From Haloplanus sp. XH21 (lineage in GTDB: Archaea; Halobacteriota; Halobacteria; Halobacteriales; Haloferacaceae): 64,000 nt of DNA. Positions 37,176 to 46,741 of the stretch are shown here, piece after piece. The DNA is taken from the NCBI RefSeq assembly GCF_023276355.1, contig NZ_JALLPL010000001.1, forward strand, positions 62,001 to 126,000, read 5' to 3'. A program made the translations under genes and the position numbers. Within the stretch, counting starts at the first letter, position 1. Each line of letters begins with the position of its first letter. The notes beneath the pieces were generated by a model. It made no database searches and was not told where the DNA came from. It was given only the letters and a program-made list of their open reading frames with translations.

Positions 37176-38126
37176 GTGGGTCGGGCCGGACCGCTCCTGT
37201 GGAGCGCCGTCGCCGTGCTCACTCTGTTCGTCTACGCCGCGCTCGCCTTCGTCACCTATCGCGCGCTCCTCCTGCTGTGGGCACAGCGCCCTGCCACCCT
37301 CACGACCGCCGTCGTCGTCGTCGGCCTCGCGGTCGTGTTCGGCTACGCGAGCTATCGGGTGGGAACGGCGCGGCTCCGGTTCGCGCTCGACGCGGTCGAA
37401 CTGCCTCGGCGAGCGGCGCCGCGCCTGCACCGCCGCGTCGACGACCTCGCCGAGCGGCTGGGCGTCGAGTCGCCGCGACTGCTGGTCGCGTCGATGAACC
37501 AACCGAACGCGCTCGCCCTGGGCGGCGCCCGCGACGGCGACGTGGTGCTCGACCGGTCGCTGTTTCGCCTGCTGACGGCGCCGGAACTGGAGGCCATCGT
37601 CGCCCACGAACTCGCGCACCTGCAGCGGTGGGACAGTCTGGTGAAGACGCTTGGCTACAGCCTCGTCCGCATCCTGACGGGCCTCGTCTGGCTCGTTCTC
37701 CTGCCGGTCGCCCTGCTCGTCGTCGGCGTCGCTCGCGCCCTCGCGCTGGCTCGGGGCGGTGATCCCGGGACCGTCCACCGGGCGGCCCGCGTCGCCGACG
37801 CCGCGGTGACGAGCCTGGTCGTCGTCTGTCTGTTCGGCCTGTTGGCAGTGGTCCAAGCGTACTCCCGTCACCGGGAGTTCGCCGCCGACGGGACCGCGGC
37901 GCGACTGACCGGCCGGCCGCTGGCGCTGGCGAGCGCACTGGAGAAGATCAACCGCGCGACGACGCCCGGGGGACTCCTGTCTCGGCTGGTGATCCACGGC
38001 GAGGAAGAGCGGCTGGGGACCGATCTGCTGGCGTCGCATCCGCCGATGACCGCGCGGATCGAGCGCCTGCGGGAGCGCGCGGAGGGCGACGAAAAGGCGG
38101 TGCAACGGGAGCGCATCCGGCGGTAG
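37176..38126 (+). CDS. htpX: M48 family membrane metalloprotease (HtpX-like)
   Basis: A 316-aa protease starting at GTG 37176. Two N-terminal membrane helices precede the zinc motif VAHELAHLQRWD (HExxH near residues 144-148), with the third ligand in YSRHREFAADGTA. Two further membrane helices lie between them. HtpX-type enzymes degrade misfolded membrane proteins with the active site facing the cytoplasm. The 2-bp gap to the GTPase gene indicates translational coupling. Confidence 0.9.
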   Translation: MGRAGPLLWSAVAVLTLFVYAALAFVTYRALLLLWAQRPATLTTAVVVVGLAVVFGYASYRVGTARLRFALDAVELPRRAAPRLHRRVDDLAERLGVESPRLLVASMNQPNALALGGARDGDVVLDRSLFRLLTAPELEAIVAHELAHLQRWDSLVKTLGYSLVRILTGLVWLVLLPVALLVVGVARALALARGGDPGTVHRAARVADAAVTSLVVVCLFGLLAVVQAYSRHREFAADGTAARLTGRPLALASALEKINRATTPGGLLSRLVIHGEEERLGTDLLASHPPMTARIERLRERAEGDEKAVQRERIRR

Positions 38127-38382
38127 CGGCTCCCGATGAAATCCTCGACGAAGGAGGGCGTGCATGGCTCTAATCGGGCAGTACAGAGGATATACCCGCC
38201 GCGAGCGAACGGAGTGAGCGAGCAGGGAAAGAGCCGACCGCCGGGAGGGTCGCAGGCTTTTGATCGAGCTTTTGTCAGGGAGGCGCCGAAGGCGCCGACC
38301 GCAGCAAAAGGTCGGTTCGCCGTTCGGCGACGAATTCGCCCGGATCCTTACCCTTTTAGGTGGTTCCTCCCGGATTTAGCGT
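38127..38382. other. Structured intergenic region between htpX and ilvE
   Basis: This 256-bp stretch has no convincing gene. It contains a hairpin GGCGCC-GAA-GGCGCC at 38282-38296, a GAGCGAACGGAGTGAGCGAGC palindrome near 38195, and GCTTTTGATC/GAGCTTTTGTC repeated near 38250 with CAGCAAAAGG opposite. These could form transcript-end structures or be an old mobile-element scar. At the right end CCTTTTAGGTGG (38351-38361) is the TATA element of ilvE, spaced for a leaderless or nearly leaderless message. Confidence 0.5.
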
Positions 38383-39321
38383 ATGGGATTCGACGAGATG
38401 GATGTGGATACGATATGGATGGACGGCGAGTTCGTGGACTGGGACGACGCCCAGATCCACGTGCTCACACACGGACTCCACTACGGAACGGGGATCTTCG
38501 AGGGCGTTCGCTGTTACGACACCGAAGAGGGGCCGGCGATCTTCCGCTGGGACGAGCATCTGGATCGGTTCTACAACTCGGGCAAGCCCTACAACCTCGA
38601 TATCCCCTTCGAGAAGGAGGAACTGACGGCGGCGACGAAGGAACTCATTCGCCGGCAGGACCTGCCCTCCTGTTACATTCGCCCCGTCGCCTACTACGGC
38701 TACGATATGCTCGGCCTGAACCCCGAGAGCTGCCCGGAACAGGTCGCCATCGCCGTCTGGCCCTGGGGTGCGTACCTGGGCGAAGACGCCCTCGAGAAGG
38801 GCGTCGAGGTCACCGTTTCGTCGTGGCGAAAGTACTCCTCCTCCCAGATCCCGACCAACGCCAAGACGGCCGGCCCCTACGTCAACAGCGTGCTGGCGAG
38901 CCTGGAGGCCGAACGCGAGGGCTACGTCGAGGCCCTGCTGCTCAACGAGCAAGGCAACGTCGCCGAAGGCCCCGGCGAGAACCTGTTTCTCGTCCGCGAC
39001 GGCGAAATCTACACCCCGGGGCTCGCCGAGGGCATCCTCGGCGGCATCACCCGCGACACCGTCATCACGCTGGCCCGCGAACTGGGCTACACCGTCCACG
39101 ACGACGTCAGCATCAGCCGCGGCGAACTCAACACCGCGGACGAACTGTTCTTCTCCGGCACGGCGGCCGAAGTCACCCCCATCCGCAAGGTCGACAACGT
39201 CGTCGTCGGTGAGGGAACGCGCGGCCCCGTGACGACTGAGATCCAGCAGGCCTTCTTCGACCTGGTCGAACGCCGGACCGACGACCACCCCGAGTGGTTC
39301 GAGTTCGTCGGGATGGAGTGA
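38383..39321 (+). CDS. ilvE: Branched-chain amino acid aminotransferase
   Basis: PLP enzyme making Leu, Ile and Val from their 2-oxo acids. The 312-aa fold-type IV protein has DDAQIHVLTHGLHYGTGIFE at the N terminus, SCYIRPVAYYG, the PLP lysine in TNAKTAGPYVNS, and ALLLNEQGNVAEGPGENLF with the GILGGITRDTVI phosphate-binding segment. ATG 38383 sits 27 bp from the TTTTAGG element. No other ilv gene is adjacent. Confidence 0.96.
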   Translation: MGFDEMDVDTIWMDGEFVDWDDAQIHVLTHGLHYGTGIFEGVRCYDTEEGPAIFRWDEHLDRFYNSGKPYNLDIPFEKEELTAATKELIRRQDLPSCYIRPVAYYGYDMLGLNPESCPEQVAIAVWPWGAYLGEDALEKGVEVTVSSWRKYSSSQIPTNAKTAGPYVNSVLASLEAEREGYVEALLLNEQGNVAEGPGENLFLVRDGEIYTPGLAEGILGGITRDTVITLARELGYTVHDDVSISRGELNTADELFFSGTAAEVTPIRKVDNVVVGEGTRGPVTTEIQQAFFDLVERRTDDHPEWFEFVGME

Positions 39322-39408
39322 GACGGGCCGTTGTAACGGTGTCCCGTCGGTCGCCGCCCACGGGAGCGGTGATCGCCGGAGCTGACTTCCAACAGTCCGA
39401 CTGAGGTC

Positions 39409-40032
39409 TCACGGCGCGTCGTCGCCGTCGTCGTCCGCGCCGCCACCGTCGCCTTCCGCCGCGACCGCGATGTCGACGGCGCCGGTCTCTTCTTCCGCGA
39501 AGCCGGCGCTGAGGATGCGCGTCAGCGCCTCCTCGACGCTCTCGCCCGTCTCTTCGATGCGGTCGGGATCGACTTCGATGACGAACCCCGTGGTGATGTT
39601 GGGCGCGGTCGGCATGAACAGGACGTCCTGCCCGTCGGGCGTGGTCTTGCCCGTTTTGAACGCGGTCATGCGGATGCCAGGCCAGGTCTCCAGCCGAACC
39701 GGTTTCTGGAGGTCTTCGGTACCCGTCAGCGCCGTCTCGACGGCGAGTTTCGACGCGTTGTAGAGGATGCGGATCAGCGGGACGCGGTTCATCGCGCTGT
39801 CGAGGCCGCGCTCGACCAGTCGCCCGGCCGTGGTGCGCATCAGATACCCCACCGACAACACCAGCATGACGAACACCACGAGCGCCACTGGCACTCCGTA
39901 GTAGGGCGGAAGCGTGTCGATGATGGGAAGGTCCGCCACCCGGGAGTAGAGCCAGTTGAGGACGACGAGCGTGACGAGGATCGGGACGAGGACCACCAGC
40001 CCGCTTGCGATGTCGCGTCTCCACGAGGACAT
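39409..40032 (-). CDS. DUF502 family membrane protein
   Basis: A 207-aa protein with two membrane helices ([20 protein letters not shown] and [19 protein letters not shown]) and a soluble beta domain containing [19 protein letters not shown], the most conserved DUF502 block. The C-terminal 25 residues are Gly/Asp-rich. Function is unknown in archaea; plant relatives (COV) affect vascular patterning through trafficking. It diverges from carS. Confidence 0.88.
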   Translation of the reverse strand: MSSWRRDIASGLVVLVPILVTLVVLNWLYSRVADLPIIDTLPPYYGVPVALVVFVMLVLSVGYLMRTTAGRLVERGLDSAMNRVPLIRILYNASKLAVETALTGTEDLQKPVRLETWPGIRMTAFKTGKTTPDGQDVLFMPTAPNITTGFVIEVDPDRIEETGESVEEALTRILSAGFAEEETGAVDIAVAAEGDGGGADDDGDDAP

Positions 40033-40171
40033 TGTCGAGATGGACGAGGGCCGGGACCTTCAGCGTGTTCACCCACCGCGACGGACGGTGGGAGCCGCGC
40101 GGATCGACACGGGAACACCTTCCGTGGCGCGAATACGCACTATTAACACGCCCCGTGTATCTACTCGTCGT

Positions 40172-40714
40172 ATGGTCATCTCGCTCGTCGCGGGCGCGCT
40201 CTGGGCGATGCTGCCGGCGTACGTTCCGAACAACGTCGCGGTGCTCGCCGGCGGCGGCCGCCCCATCGACGCCGGCCGGACGGTCGGCGGGCGGCGCCTC
40301 CTCGGCGACGGCAAGACGTGGCGGGGCACGGCCGCGGGCACGCTCGCGGGCGTCGCACTCGCCCTCGTTCTCAACGCCGTCCGGCCGAGCGTCGCGACGG
40401 CTTTCGGCGTGTCCCTGCCGTCCTTTCCGCTGCGGGCTGCGGTCGGCCTCGCGCTCGGAGCGATGCTCGGCGACATCGGCGCCTCGCTACTCAAACGGCG
40501 CATCGGCCGCGAACGCGGCGCTGCCGTGCCGGGACTCGATCAACTGGATTTCGTCGGCGGCGCGCTCCTCCTCACGCTTCTCCTCGCGCCGTCGTGGACG
40601 CTGTCGACGTTCACGCCCGCGCGGCTGGTCGTCGTCCTCGTCGCCACGCCGCTGTTGCACGTCGTCACCAACGCCGGCGCATACCTCCTTGGGCTGAAGA
40701 CCGAACCCTGGTGA
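40172..40714 (+). CDS. carS: CDP-archaeol synthase
   Basis: Membrane CTP:archaeol cytidylyltransferase in polar lipid synthesis, activating digeranylgeranylglyceryl phosphate. The 180-aa protein has the family motifs [25 protein letters not shown] near residues 44-52, and [29 protein letters not shown] (split around the cytoplasmic loop), with four to five helices. The ATG at 40172 gives the conserved start. pyrE follows by 46 bp. Confidence 0.93.
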   Translation: MVISLVAGALWAMLPAYVPNNVAVLAGGGRPIDAGRTVGGRRLLGDGKTWRGTAAGTLAGVALALVLNAVRPSVATAFGVSLPSFPLRAAVGLALGAMLGDIGASLLKRRIGRERGAAVPGLDQLDFVGGALLLTLLLAPSWTLSTFTPARLVVVLVATPLLHVVTNAGAYLLGLKTEPW

Positions 40715-40760
40715 GCGCGGACCGTCCCGTTTATGGTCGTTCCCGGCGGCGAACACGCTA

Positions 40761-41282
40761 ATGGCGAATCAGGAACTCATCGAGGCGCTCCGGGCCGCGG
40801 ACGCAGTGAAGTTCGGCGAGTTCGAACTCTCCCACGGCGGCACGAGCGACTACTACGTGGACAAATACCTGTTCGAGACCGACCCGCAGTGTCTGCGCCT
40901 CATCGCGGCGGCCTTCGCCGACCGCGTCGGCGACGCGAAACTCGCGGGAGTCGCCCTCGGCGCGGTGCCGCTGGTCGCGGTCACGAGCGCCGAAACCGGC
41001 CGCCCCTACGTCATCGCGCGAAAGCAGGCCAAGGAGTACGGCACCGGTAACCGCATCGAGGGCCGACTCGACGAGGGCGAGCACGTGATCGTCCTCGAAG
41101 ACATCGCCACGACGGGGAAGAGCGCGCTCGAAGCGGTCGGGGCACTCCGGGAGGCGGGCGCCGTCGTCGACCGGGTGCTCGTCGTCGTGGACCGCCAGGA
41201 AGGGGCCCGAGAGCGCCTGGCCGAGGCGGGCATCGAACTCGAGGCGCTGCTCACGGCGGACGACCTGCTCGCGGACGAGTGA
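40761..41282 (+). CDS. pyrE: Orotate phosphoribosyltransferase
   Basis: Transfers orotate to PRPP to form OMP, the substrate of the pyrF product encoded upstream. The 173-aa protein has the type-I PRTase fold: [49 protein letters not shown] and the PRPP loop [17 protein letters not shown]. It lies between carS and the NCS2 permease in one direction. Confidence 0.95.
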   Translation: MANQELIEALRAADAVKFGEFELSHGGTSDYYVDKYLFETDPQCLRLIAAAFADRVGDAKLAGVALGAVPLVAVTSAETGRPYVIARKQAKEYGTGNRIEGRLDEGEHVIVLEDIATTGKSALEAVGALREAGAVVDRVLVVVDRQEGARERLAEAGIELEALLTADDLLADE

Positions 41283-41293
41283 ACTCGCCATGC

Positions 41294-41307
41294 CAACTGT
41301 TAAGTTG
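41294..41307. promoter_or_regulatory. Inverted repeat CAACT-GTTA-AGTTG at the permease promoter
   Basis: Perfect 5-bp arms surround the TATA-like GTTAAG, which is centred about 34 bp before the permease ATG at 41334. A regulator bound here would occlude the TATA-binding protein. The target, if real, would be nucleobase uptake. Confidence 0.35.
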
Positions 41308-41333
41308 CGTTTCGCGGATATGCTCAGTCATAT

Positions 41334-42737
41334 ATGGCCTTACGTGACTCGCTAGCGGACTTTTTCGAGTTCGAGGAGCATGGGACCGACCTCCGAACGG
41401 AAGTGCTCGCGGGACTCACCACGTTCCTGACGATGTCGTACATCGTCGTGGTGAACCCGAGCATCCTCGCCGGGATTCCGGGCGAGAAACCCGGAATCGT
41501 GGTGTCGGGCTACGGCCACGGCGAAGTCGTCTCGATGCTCGCCGTCGTCACTATCATCGCGGCGGCGACGGCGACGCTCATCATGGCGCTGTACGCGAAC
41601 CGACCGTTCGGACAGGCGCCCGGCCTCGGTCTCAACGCCTTCTTCGCGTTCACCGTCGTGGGCGCGCTCGGCATCTCCTGGCAGACGGCGCTCGCGGCCG
41701 TCGTCGTCGAGGGCGTCATCTTCATCGCTCTCACCGCCATCGGCGCCCGGGAGTATATCATCCGGGTGTTCCCCGAACCCGTCAAATTCGCCGTCGGGAC
41801 CGGTATCGGCCTGTTCCTGGCCGTCATCGGCCTGCAGGCGATGCGCATCGTCGTCGACGACCCCGAAACGCTCGTCCAGTTGGGACCGGTGGCCTCCGAT
41901 CCGGTCGCCATCGTCTCTGCCGTCGGCCTGTTTTTCACCTTCGCGCTGTACGCGCGGGGGGTTCGTGGATCAATCATCATCGGCATCCTCGGTACGACGG
42001 CGCTCGGCTGGGTCGTCGCTAACTCGGGGCTGGTCGGGAGCGACGCGGCGTCGCAACTGGTCGCCGGCGGCGCGAACGCCACCTACGACATCACCCCGCT
42101 CGCGGGGGCGTTCGTCACCGGCTTCGCCGACATCGAGGCGTTCACCTTCGCGCTCGTCGTGTTCACGTTCTTCTTCGTCGACTTCTTCGACACCGCAGGG
42201 ACGCTCACGGGCGTTGCCCAGGTCGCGGGCTTTCTCGACGACAAGGGGAACCTCCCCGACATCGACAAGCCGCTGATGGCCGACGCTATCGGGACCACCG
42301 TGGGCGGAATGCTCGGCACCTCGACGGTCACCACCTACATCGAGTCGGCGACGGGCGTCGAGGAAGGCGGCCGGACCGGCATGACCGCGCTCGTGGTCGC
42401 GCTCCTCTTTCTGGCGTCGCTCGCCGTCGTCCCGCTGGCGGCGGCCATCCCCCTCTACGCCTCCCATATCGCGCTCGTCGTCATCGGCGTCGTGATGCTG
42501 AGCAACGTCGTCGACATCGCGTGGGACGATCTCTCCTACGCGATTCCGGCGGGAATGACCATCCTCGTGATGCCGCTCACCTACTCCATCGCGACGGGCA
42601 TCGCGGCGGGCATCGTCACCTACCCCATCGTGAAGGCCGCACGGGGCGAATGGGCGGACGTGCGCCCCGGGCACTGGGTGCTCGCGGCCGCGTTCGTGCT
42701 GTACTACGTCGTGCGGACGCGAACGCTCGCGGCATAG
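41334..42737 (+). CDS. NCS2 (AzgA-type) nucleobase permease
   Basis: A 467-aa transporter with about 13-14 membrane segments. Diagnostic blocks are FLTMSYIVVVNPSILA, GQAPGLGLNAFFAFTVV, FAVGTGIGLFLAVIGLQ, FVDFFDTAGTLTGVA and GTSTVTTYIESATGVEEGGRTG, as in the AzgA adenine/guanine/hypoxanthine family. It is a proton-coupled importer of nucleobases. Placement 51 bp after pyrE suggests nucleotide salvage. Confidence 0.93.
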   Translation: MALRDSLADFFEFEEHGTDLRTEVLAGLTTFLTMSYIVVVNPSILAGIPGEKPGIVVSGYGHGEVVSMLAVVTIIAAATATLIMALYANRPFGQAPGLGLNAFFAFTVVGALGISWQTALAAVVVEGVIFIALTAIGAREYIIRVFPEPVKFAVGTGIGLFLAVIGLQAMRIVVDDPETLVQLGPVASDPVAIVSAVGLFFTFALYARGVRGSIIIGILGTTALGWVVANSGLVGSDAASQLVAGGANATYDITPLAGAFVTGFADIEAFTFALVVFTFFFVDFFDTAGTLTGVAQVAGFLDDKGNLPDIDKPLMADAIGTTVGGMLGTSTVTTYIESATGVEEGGRTGMTALVVALLFLASLAVVPLAAAIPLYASHIALVVIGVVMLSNVVDIAWDDLSYAIPAGMTILVMPLTYSIATGIAAGIVTYPIVKAARGEWADVRPGHWVLAAAFVLYYVVRTRTLAA

Positions 42738-42788
42738 CCACGCACAGCCCCGCCGCCCTCAAGTTCGCGGAGCGCGTAGCGGGATTCG

Positions 42789-43046
42789 ATGACACTCGAA
42801 CTCTACGAACTGCCAAGCTGTCCGTACTGCGCGAAAGTGAAGACGAAACTGGACGACCTCGGCCTCGACTACGTCTCCCACGAAGTACCGCGATCACACG
42901 ACGAACGGACGGAAGTCGAAGAAGTGAGCGGCCAGACCGGTGTGCCGGTGCTCGTCGACACGGAACACGGCGTCGAGGGGATGCCGGAAAGCGACGACAT
43001 CGTCGAGTATCTGGAAGAGACGTACGGCGCTCGCGCCGAGAATTAG
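42789..43046 (+). CDS. Glutaredoxin-family protein
   Basis: An 85-aa thioredoxin-fold protein with the active site PSCPYCAKV (C11 and C14), the cis-proline in TGVPVLVD and the GMPESDDIVEYLEETYG C-terminal helix. Haloarchaea use gamma-glutamylcysteine in place of glutathione, so the physiological reductant is probably different from bacterial glutaredoxin. The stop codon is the first part of a palindromic repeat copy. Confidence 0.9.
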   Translation: MTLELYELPSCPYCAKVKTKLDDLGLDYVSHEVPRSHDERTEVEEVSGQTGVPVLVDTEHGVEGMPESDDIVEYLEETYGARAEN

Positions 43047-43112
43047 GGATTATCGGAACGGTCGATAGATTCGCGCCGGATCGGGCCGGTGCGGATCCAT
43101 CATGACTCCGGA
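43046..43112. repeat. Intergenic palindromic element, copy B
   Basis: Its first 27 bases (43046-43072) are an exact inverted copy of 46694-46720 in the 46.6-kb element. The right arm (GACTCCGGATAAGCTC) is a weaker inverted match. The element touches the glutaredoxin stop codon and ends about 13 bp before the 3' end of the convergent regulator gene. Confidence 0.8.
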
Positions 43113-43124
43113 TAAGCTCTATAA

Positions 43125-44096
43125 CTAGCTCTCGGCGGGCGACTGGGCCCGTTCGAGGATGAGGTCCCGAAGGTCGTCGGCGTCGCGCAACGAGGAGAGT
43201 TCGTCCTCGCTGATCAGGGCAGTGCCCGCGACCGAATCGCGTTTCTCACGCTCTTCGGTGACGTACACCGAACGGGTGCGCGTCACCCTGCCGAGCGAGG
43301 ACATGATGCGGGCGCGTTTCTCCGCGCTGCTGGTGAACGCGGAGTGCCCCGTGAGCAGGCTCTCGGAGCCGCGGTCGCCGTCCTCGCTGACGGCAGTGAA
43401 GGGCGCGCGCGTCGTCGGATGGACGGTGAAGCCGACGCGGGCGAGCACCGCGAGGACGTGGTCCTCGTCTGGGTCGACCGCGGGGTCCTCGGGGGTGGGG
43501 TCGGCCTCGCGGACCGACTCGGCCCCGTTCAACACGTCGACGGGGTCGCTGAAGGGCTGGTCGAACAGGTCCTCAAGTTTGACCGCCACCTCGATGCTGG
43601 CGTTCATCCCGTCCTCATATTTCGAGACGGTGCGCCGCGAGACGCCGAGTTCGGTCGCGAGACGGCCCAGACTCCAGCCGCGTTCCTCGCGCTCGTCCGC
43701 CAACAGGTCGCCGTCGATGTTGACGTAGAGACCGCCGGGCGCCGCGTAGATGAGCGGCGGGACGTTTTCGACGAACTGGTCGAACGCGGTATCGGGGTTG
43801 ATGACCGGCACGCCGTGGCGGAAATACACCACCTCGGGTTTGAGTTCCTCGTCCCGAGTTCGAAGGCCGATGACCAGCGGTGTCGCCGACAGATACGAGC
43901 CGAGCCGTCGCATCTCCATGCCGGTTTCGGCGTCGAGACTGTCGACGTTGGCGAGGATCTTCACCAACAGGAGGTCGTCACCGCGCCGCGCCGCAAGGTC
44001 GAAACTCTTCGGCCGAATCGAACACCGGTCGCTCACCGCGAAGTCCGCGTCCTGAAGCATCGCAGTGATGTTTCCGACCAGTGCTGACCGTGACAT
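43125..44096 (-). CDS. HTH transcriptional regulator with nuclease-like N-terminal domain
   Basis: A 323-aa protein of the conserved archaeal HTH regulator type. Residues 1-110 form a restriction-nuclease-like or ligand domain ([21 protein letters not shown]). Residues about 125-180 are a Cro/C1-type HTH ([40 protein letters not shown]). The C-terminal half is an effector region. A TATATATA-type box at 44121-44128 is 27 bp from the start codon, so the message is leaderless. AACG-TAAG-CGTT at 44102-44113 lies between TATA and start, fitting autoregulation. Confidence 0.87.
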   Translation of the reverse strand: MSRSALVGNITAMLQDADFAVSDRCSIRPKSFDLAARRGDDLLLVKILANVDSLDAETGMEMRRLGSYLSATPLVIGLRTRDEELKPEVVYFRHGVPVINPDTAFDQFVENVPPLIYAAPGGLYVNIDGDLLADEREERGWSLGRLATELGVSRRTVSKYEDGMNASIEVAVKLEDLFDQPFSDPVDVLNGAESVREADPTPEDPAVDPDEDHVLAVLARVGFTVHPTTRAPFTAVSEDGDRGSESLLTGHSAFTSSAEKRARIMSSLGRVTRTRSVYVTEEREKRDSVAGTALISEDELSSLRDADDLRDLILERAQSPAES

Positions 44097-44101
44097 ACCC
44101 A

Positions 44102-44128
44102 AACGTAAGCGTTCCGCGACATATATAG
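44102..44128 (-). promoter_or_regulatory. Promoter and possible operator of the HTH regulator
   Basis: ATATATAG (44121-44128) is an unusually clear TATA box in this GC-rich DNA and is placed for a leaderless transcript of the minus-strand gene. The 4-bp-arm inverted repeat AACG/CGTT at 44102-44113 lies between it and the start codon. Confidence 0.55.
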
Positions 44129-44226
44129 GTTGCGTCGGTGATCCGCTCCCCGTCCGGCGATTGGACCAACGACCCGCTGCGCCGGCGACGCGAAACCGCT
44201 TTCCTCGTCGTGGGCGTAAGGCGCTC

Positions 44227-45495
44227 GTGACGCTCGTCGGCATCGACGACACCGACTCCCGCGACCGGGGAATGTGTACGACGTACGTGGCGGCCCGCGT
44301 CGCCGACGCCATCGCGGCCGGCGGCGGCACCGTCGAGCGACGGCGCCTCGTCCGGCTCAACCCTGCCGTCGAGTTCAAGACGCGCGGCAACGCAGCGCTG
44401 TGTATCGAAACGGATCTCGATCCCGCCCGGGCGTTCGACCTCGCCGCCGCCGAAATCGAGCAATTCGCCGTCGTCGACGACCCGCGAACGAGTCCGGGCG
44501 TGGTCGTCGCCGACGCGACGGCAGAGACGGTGGCCGACCCGGTCGTCGACTTCGCCCGTCGGGCGCTCCACGACCGCCTCGACCCCGACGAGGCAGTGAC
44601 GTGTCTCGAGCGCCAGGGCTACCGGCATCGCGGGTGGGACGGCGGCCGGGGGCGTGTCGGTGCCCTCGCGGCCATCGGCGCCGCCCGGGCGTTCGACGAC
44701 TGGACCTACGAACACATCGTGTACCGCGAACTCGACCGGTGCGGGACGCCGCGGAAAGTCGACCGCGAGAGTGTCTTCGCAGCGGCCGAGGCGGCCTATC
44801 CAGACGCCTGGGATACGGTCGACCGCGCGGAGGACGAACTCGTCTGCGTGCCGTCGGCGCCCGGCCCCATCCTCTACGGCATCCGCGGCGACGACGCCGA
44901 GACGGTCCGATCGGTGGCGGCAGCCATCGAGAGCGAACCCGTCGAGCGCGAGGTGACGTATCTCACCAACCAGGGGACCGACGCCCACCTCCAGCAGGGG
45001 CCGGTCGAGACAGTGCGCGACGACCGGGCGTATCGCGTCGACGGCGCCGTCGACGACCCCCCCGAGACCCGCGCGGGCGGGCACGTCCACCTGACGCTCC
45101 GCGATGACGACGCGACGCTCCCCTGCGTGGCGTTCGAACCGACCAAGCGCTTCCGCGACCGGGTGCGGGCGCTCCGGCCCGGCGACCGGGTGACGGTCTG
45201 TGGCGAGGTGAGTCAAGGAACGCTCAAACTCGAAAAGTTCGCGCTGCGAGACCACGTGACGACCGAACGCGTCGTGCCGGCCTGTCCCGACTGCGAGCGA
45301 TCGATGAAAAGCGCCGGGCGCGACCAGGGATACCGGTGCCGTGACTGCGGAACGAGCGCACCGGGGCGTGTCGACCGCGAACTCGACCGCGAACTCGACC
45401 CCGGATGGTACGAGGTGCCGCCGTGTGCCCGCCGGCATATCGCCAAACCGCTCGTTCGCGGCGGGTTCGACGCGCCGACCCATCCCGAGCGGTAA
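44227..45495 (+). CDS. tiaS: tRNA(Ile2) 2-agmatinylcytidine synthetase
   Basis: Modifies C34 of tRNA-Ile(CAU) with agmatine so that it reads AUA. The 422-aa protein starts at GTG 44227 with [20 protein letters not shown], the family N terminus, then [39 protein letters not shown], and an OB-fold region near residue 290. A C-terminal zinc ribbon is present ([20 protein letters not shown]). Length and domain order are as expected. Confidence 0.94.
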   Translation: MTLVGIDDTDSRDRGMCTTYVAARVADAIAAGGGTVERRRLVRLNPAVEFKTRGNAALCIETDLDPARAFDLAAAEIEQFAVVDDPRTSPGVVVADATAETVADPVVDFARRALHDRLDPDEAVTCLERQGYRHRGWDGGRGRVGALAAIGAARAFDDWTYEHIVYRELDRCGTPRKVDRESVFAAAEAAYPDAWDTVDRAEDELVCVPSAPGPILYGIRGDDAETVRSVAAAIESEPVEREVTYLTNQGTDAHLQQGPVETVRDDRAYRVDGAVDDPPETRAGGHVHLTLRDDDATLPCVAFEPTKRFRDRVRALRPGDRVTVCGEVSQGTLKLEKFALRDHVTTERVVPACPDCERSMKSAGRDQGYRCRDCGTSAPGRVDRELDRELDPGWYEVPPCARRHIAKPLVRGGFDAPTHPER

Positions 45496-45501
45496 GCGTA
45501 C

Positions 45502-46581
45502 TTATTTCGCGTCGCCAGTCAGCGGGAGGACCACGTCGGCGTCGGCGTCGGCGTCGAGGACGCCCCGCTCGCGGTAGATGCGGAGTCCGGCCGGCGCGGC
45601 CGCGGCCGTCGGTTCGACCTGGAAGCCGCGGCGTTGGAGGTCGTCACGGGCGCGGGCGACGGCGTCGGCCGACACCGAGATGGCGTCGCCGTCGGTTTCG
45701 TCGATAGCCGCGTCGATGGCGTCGCGGCGAACGGGGTCGCGGATCTGGATGCCGTCCGCGAGGTCGTTCGATCCGTCGTCGCCGTCGCCCCGCGCGGTCG
45801 CGACGGGGGCGTAGCCCGCCGCCTGTACCGCGAGCAGGCGGGGCATCGCGTCCGTCCAGCCTGCATCGCGGAGCGCGCGAAAGCCGCGGTACGCGCCGAG
45901 AAAGAGCGTGCCGTGGCCGAGGGGGAGGACGAGGGCGTCGGGCACCGACCAGTCGCGCTGGGCGGCGAGTTCGATGCCGAAGGTCGCCGTCCCGGCGAAG
46001 AAGGCGGGGTTCCAGGCGTGGCTGGCGTACCAGCCCTCGCCGTCCTGGACTGCCTGTCGGCAGGCCGCGGCCACCGCCTCGCGGTCGCCCTCGACCTGAA
46101 CGGCCGTGGCCCCCGTCGCCTCGATGGCTCGCCGTTTCGCCGCCGTGACCGACGCCGGGACGTAGATGTCGGCGTCGAGACCCGCGCGGGCGGCGTAGGC
46201 GGCGATGGCCGCGCCGGCGTTGCCCGACGAGTCCTCGATCACGCGGTCGACGCCGAGTTCGAGCGCCCGCGAGATGACGGCCGCCGCGCCGCGGTCCTTG
46301 AAACTCCCCGTCGGCGAGACGTACTCCAGTTTGAACGACGCGTCCCAGTCGGGGGCGTCGAGCAGCGGCGTGAACCCCTCGCCGAGGGTGACGAGCGGCG
46401 GGACTGGCAGGAAATCATCGAAGGCACCGATCCCGCGCCGGGAGTCGAACGACGCGAACGCGGGCGGCGGACCGGTCGGCAGGGGCGTGGTGGCGAACTC
46501 GAGCGGCGCGCCGCAGGGACATCGCCAGCGGTCGTCGAACGTTTCCCCGCACCGGGGGCAGATGAGCGAGGCGGACATCAT
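45502..46581 (-). CDS. Threonine synthase-like PLP enzyme
   Basis: A 359-aa fold-type II PLP enzyme. The N terminus carries a zinc ribbon (LICPRCGETFDDRWRCPCG), as in archaeal threonine synthases. LGEGFTPLL precedes the PLP lysine in YVSPTGSFKDRGAAAV, and DSSGNAGAAIAAYAARAG and PLGHGTLFLGAY complete the active-site set. The phosphate loop reads GHGT where GGGT is common. It could be a threonine synthase paralogue; the main ThrC is not in the window. Two start codons (46581, 46578) are adjacent. Confidence 0.85.
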   Translation of the reverse strand: MMSASLICPRCGETFDDRWRCPCGAPLEFATTPLPTGPPPAFASFDSRRGIGAFDDFLPVPPLVTLGEGFTPLLDAPDWDASFKLEYVSPTGSFKDRGAAAVISRALELGVDRVIEDSSGNAGAAIAAYAARAGLDADIYVPASVTAAKRRAIEATGATAVQVEGDREAVAAACRQAVQDGEGWYASHAWNPAFFAGTATFGIELAAQRDWSVPDALVLPLGHGTLFLGAYRGFRALRDAGWTDAMPRLLAVQAAGYAPVATARGDGDDGSNDLADGIQIRDPVRRDAIDAAIDETDGDAISVSADAVARARDDLQRRGFQVEPTAAAAPAGLRIYRERGVLDADADADVVLPLTGDAK

Positions 46582-46582
46582 G

Positions 46583-46640
46583 CGGATTATTGTAACTGTC
46601 TACCGGTGGATCGCAAAGACTGTTCGGGGAGCAACCGGTA
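46583..46640. repeat. Palindromic element copy C1, abutting a start codon
   Basis: Starts CGGATTATTGTAACTGTCTA, with CCGGT next, and ends GCAACCGGTACTGAT. On the minus strand the left end reads ACCGGTAGACAGTTACAATA then ATCCGCATGATG, so the element runs into the start codons of the threonine-synthase-like gene. Confidence 0.65.
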
Positions 46641-46722
46641 CTGATAGGAATTATCGGCAGTCACTATAGATTCTCGCCGTGACGGGTCGGCGAGAATCTA
46701 TCGACCGTTCCGATAATCCCTC
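46641..46722. repeat. Palindromic element copy C2, best-preserved copy
   Basis: An almost complete inverted repeat of about 33-bp arms. Left arm begins GGAATTATCGGCAGTCACTA and ends GATTCTCGCCG; right arm is CGGCGAGAATC then TATCGACCGTTCCGATAATCCC. The inner 11 bp (GATTCTCGCCG/CGGCGAGAATC) are perfect, with an 8-bp loop. Bases 46694-46720 match copy B exactly in inverted orientation. Confidence 0.85.
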
Positions 46723-46741
46723 TGACTTACAATAAACCGCA

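Noticed and set aside
38136-39212. A 358-aa frame starting in the htpX-ilvE gap
   Set aside because: It runs through ilvE in another frame with Arg/Gly/Pro shadow composition; ilvE is certain.
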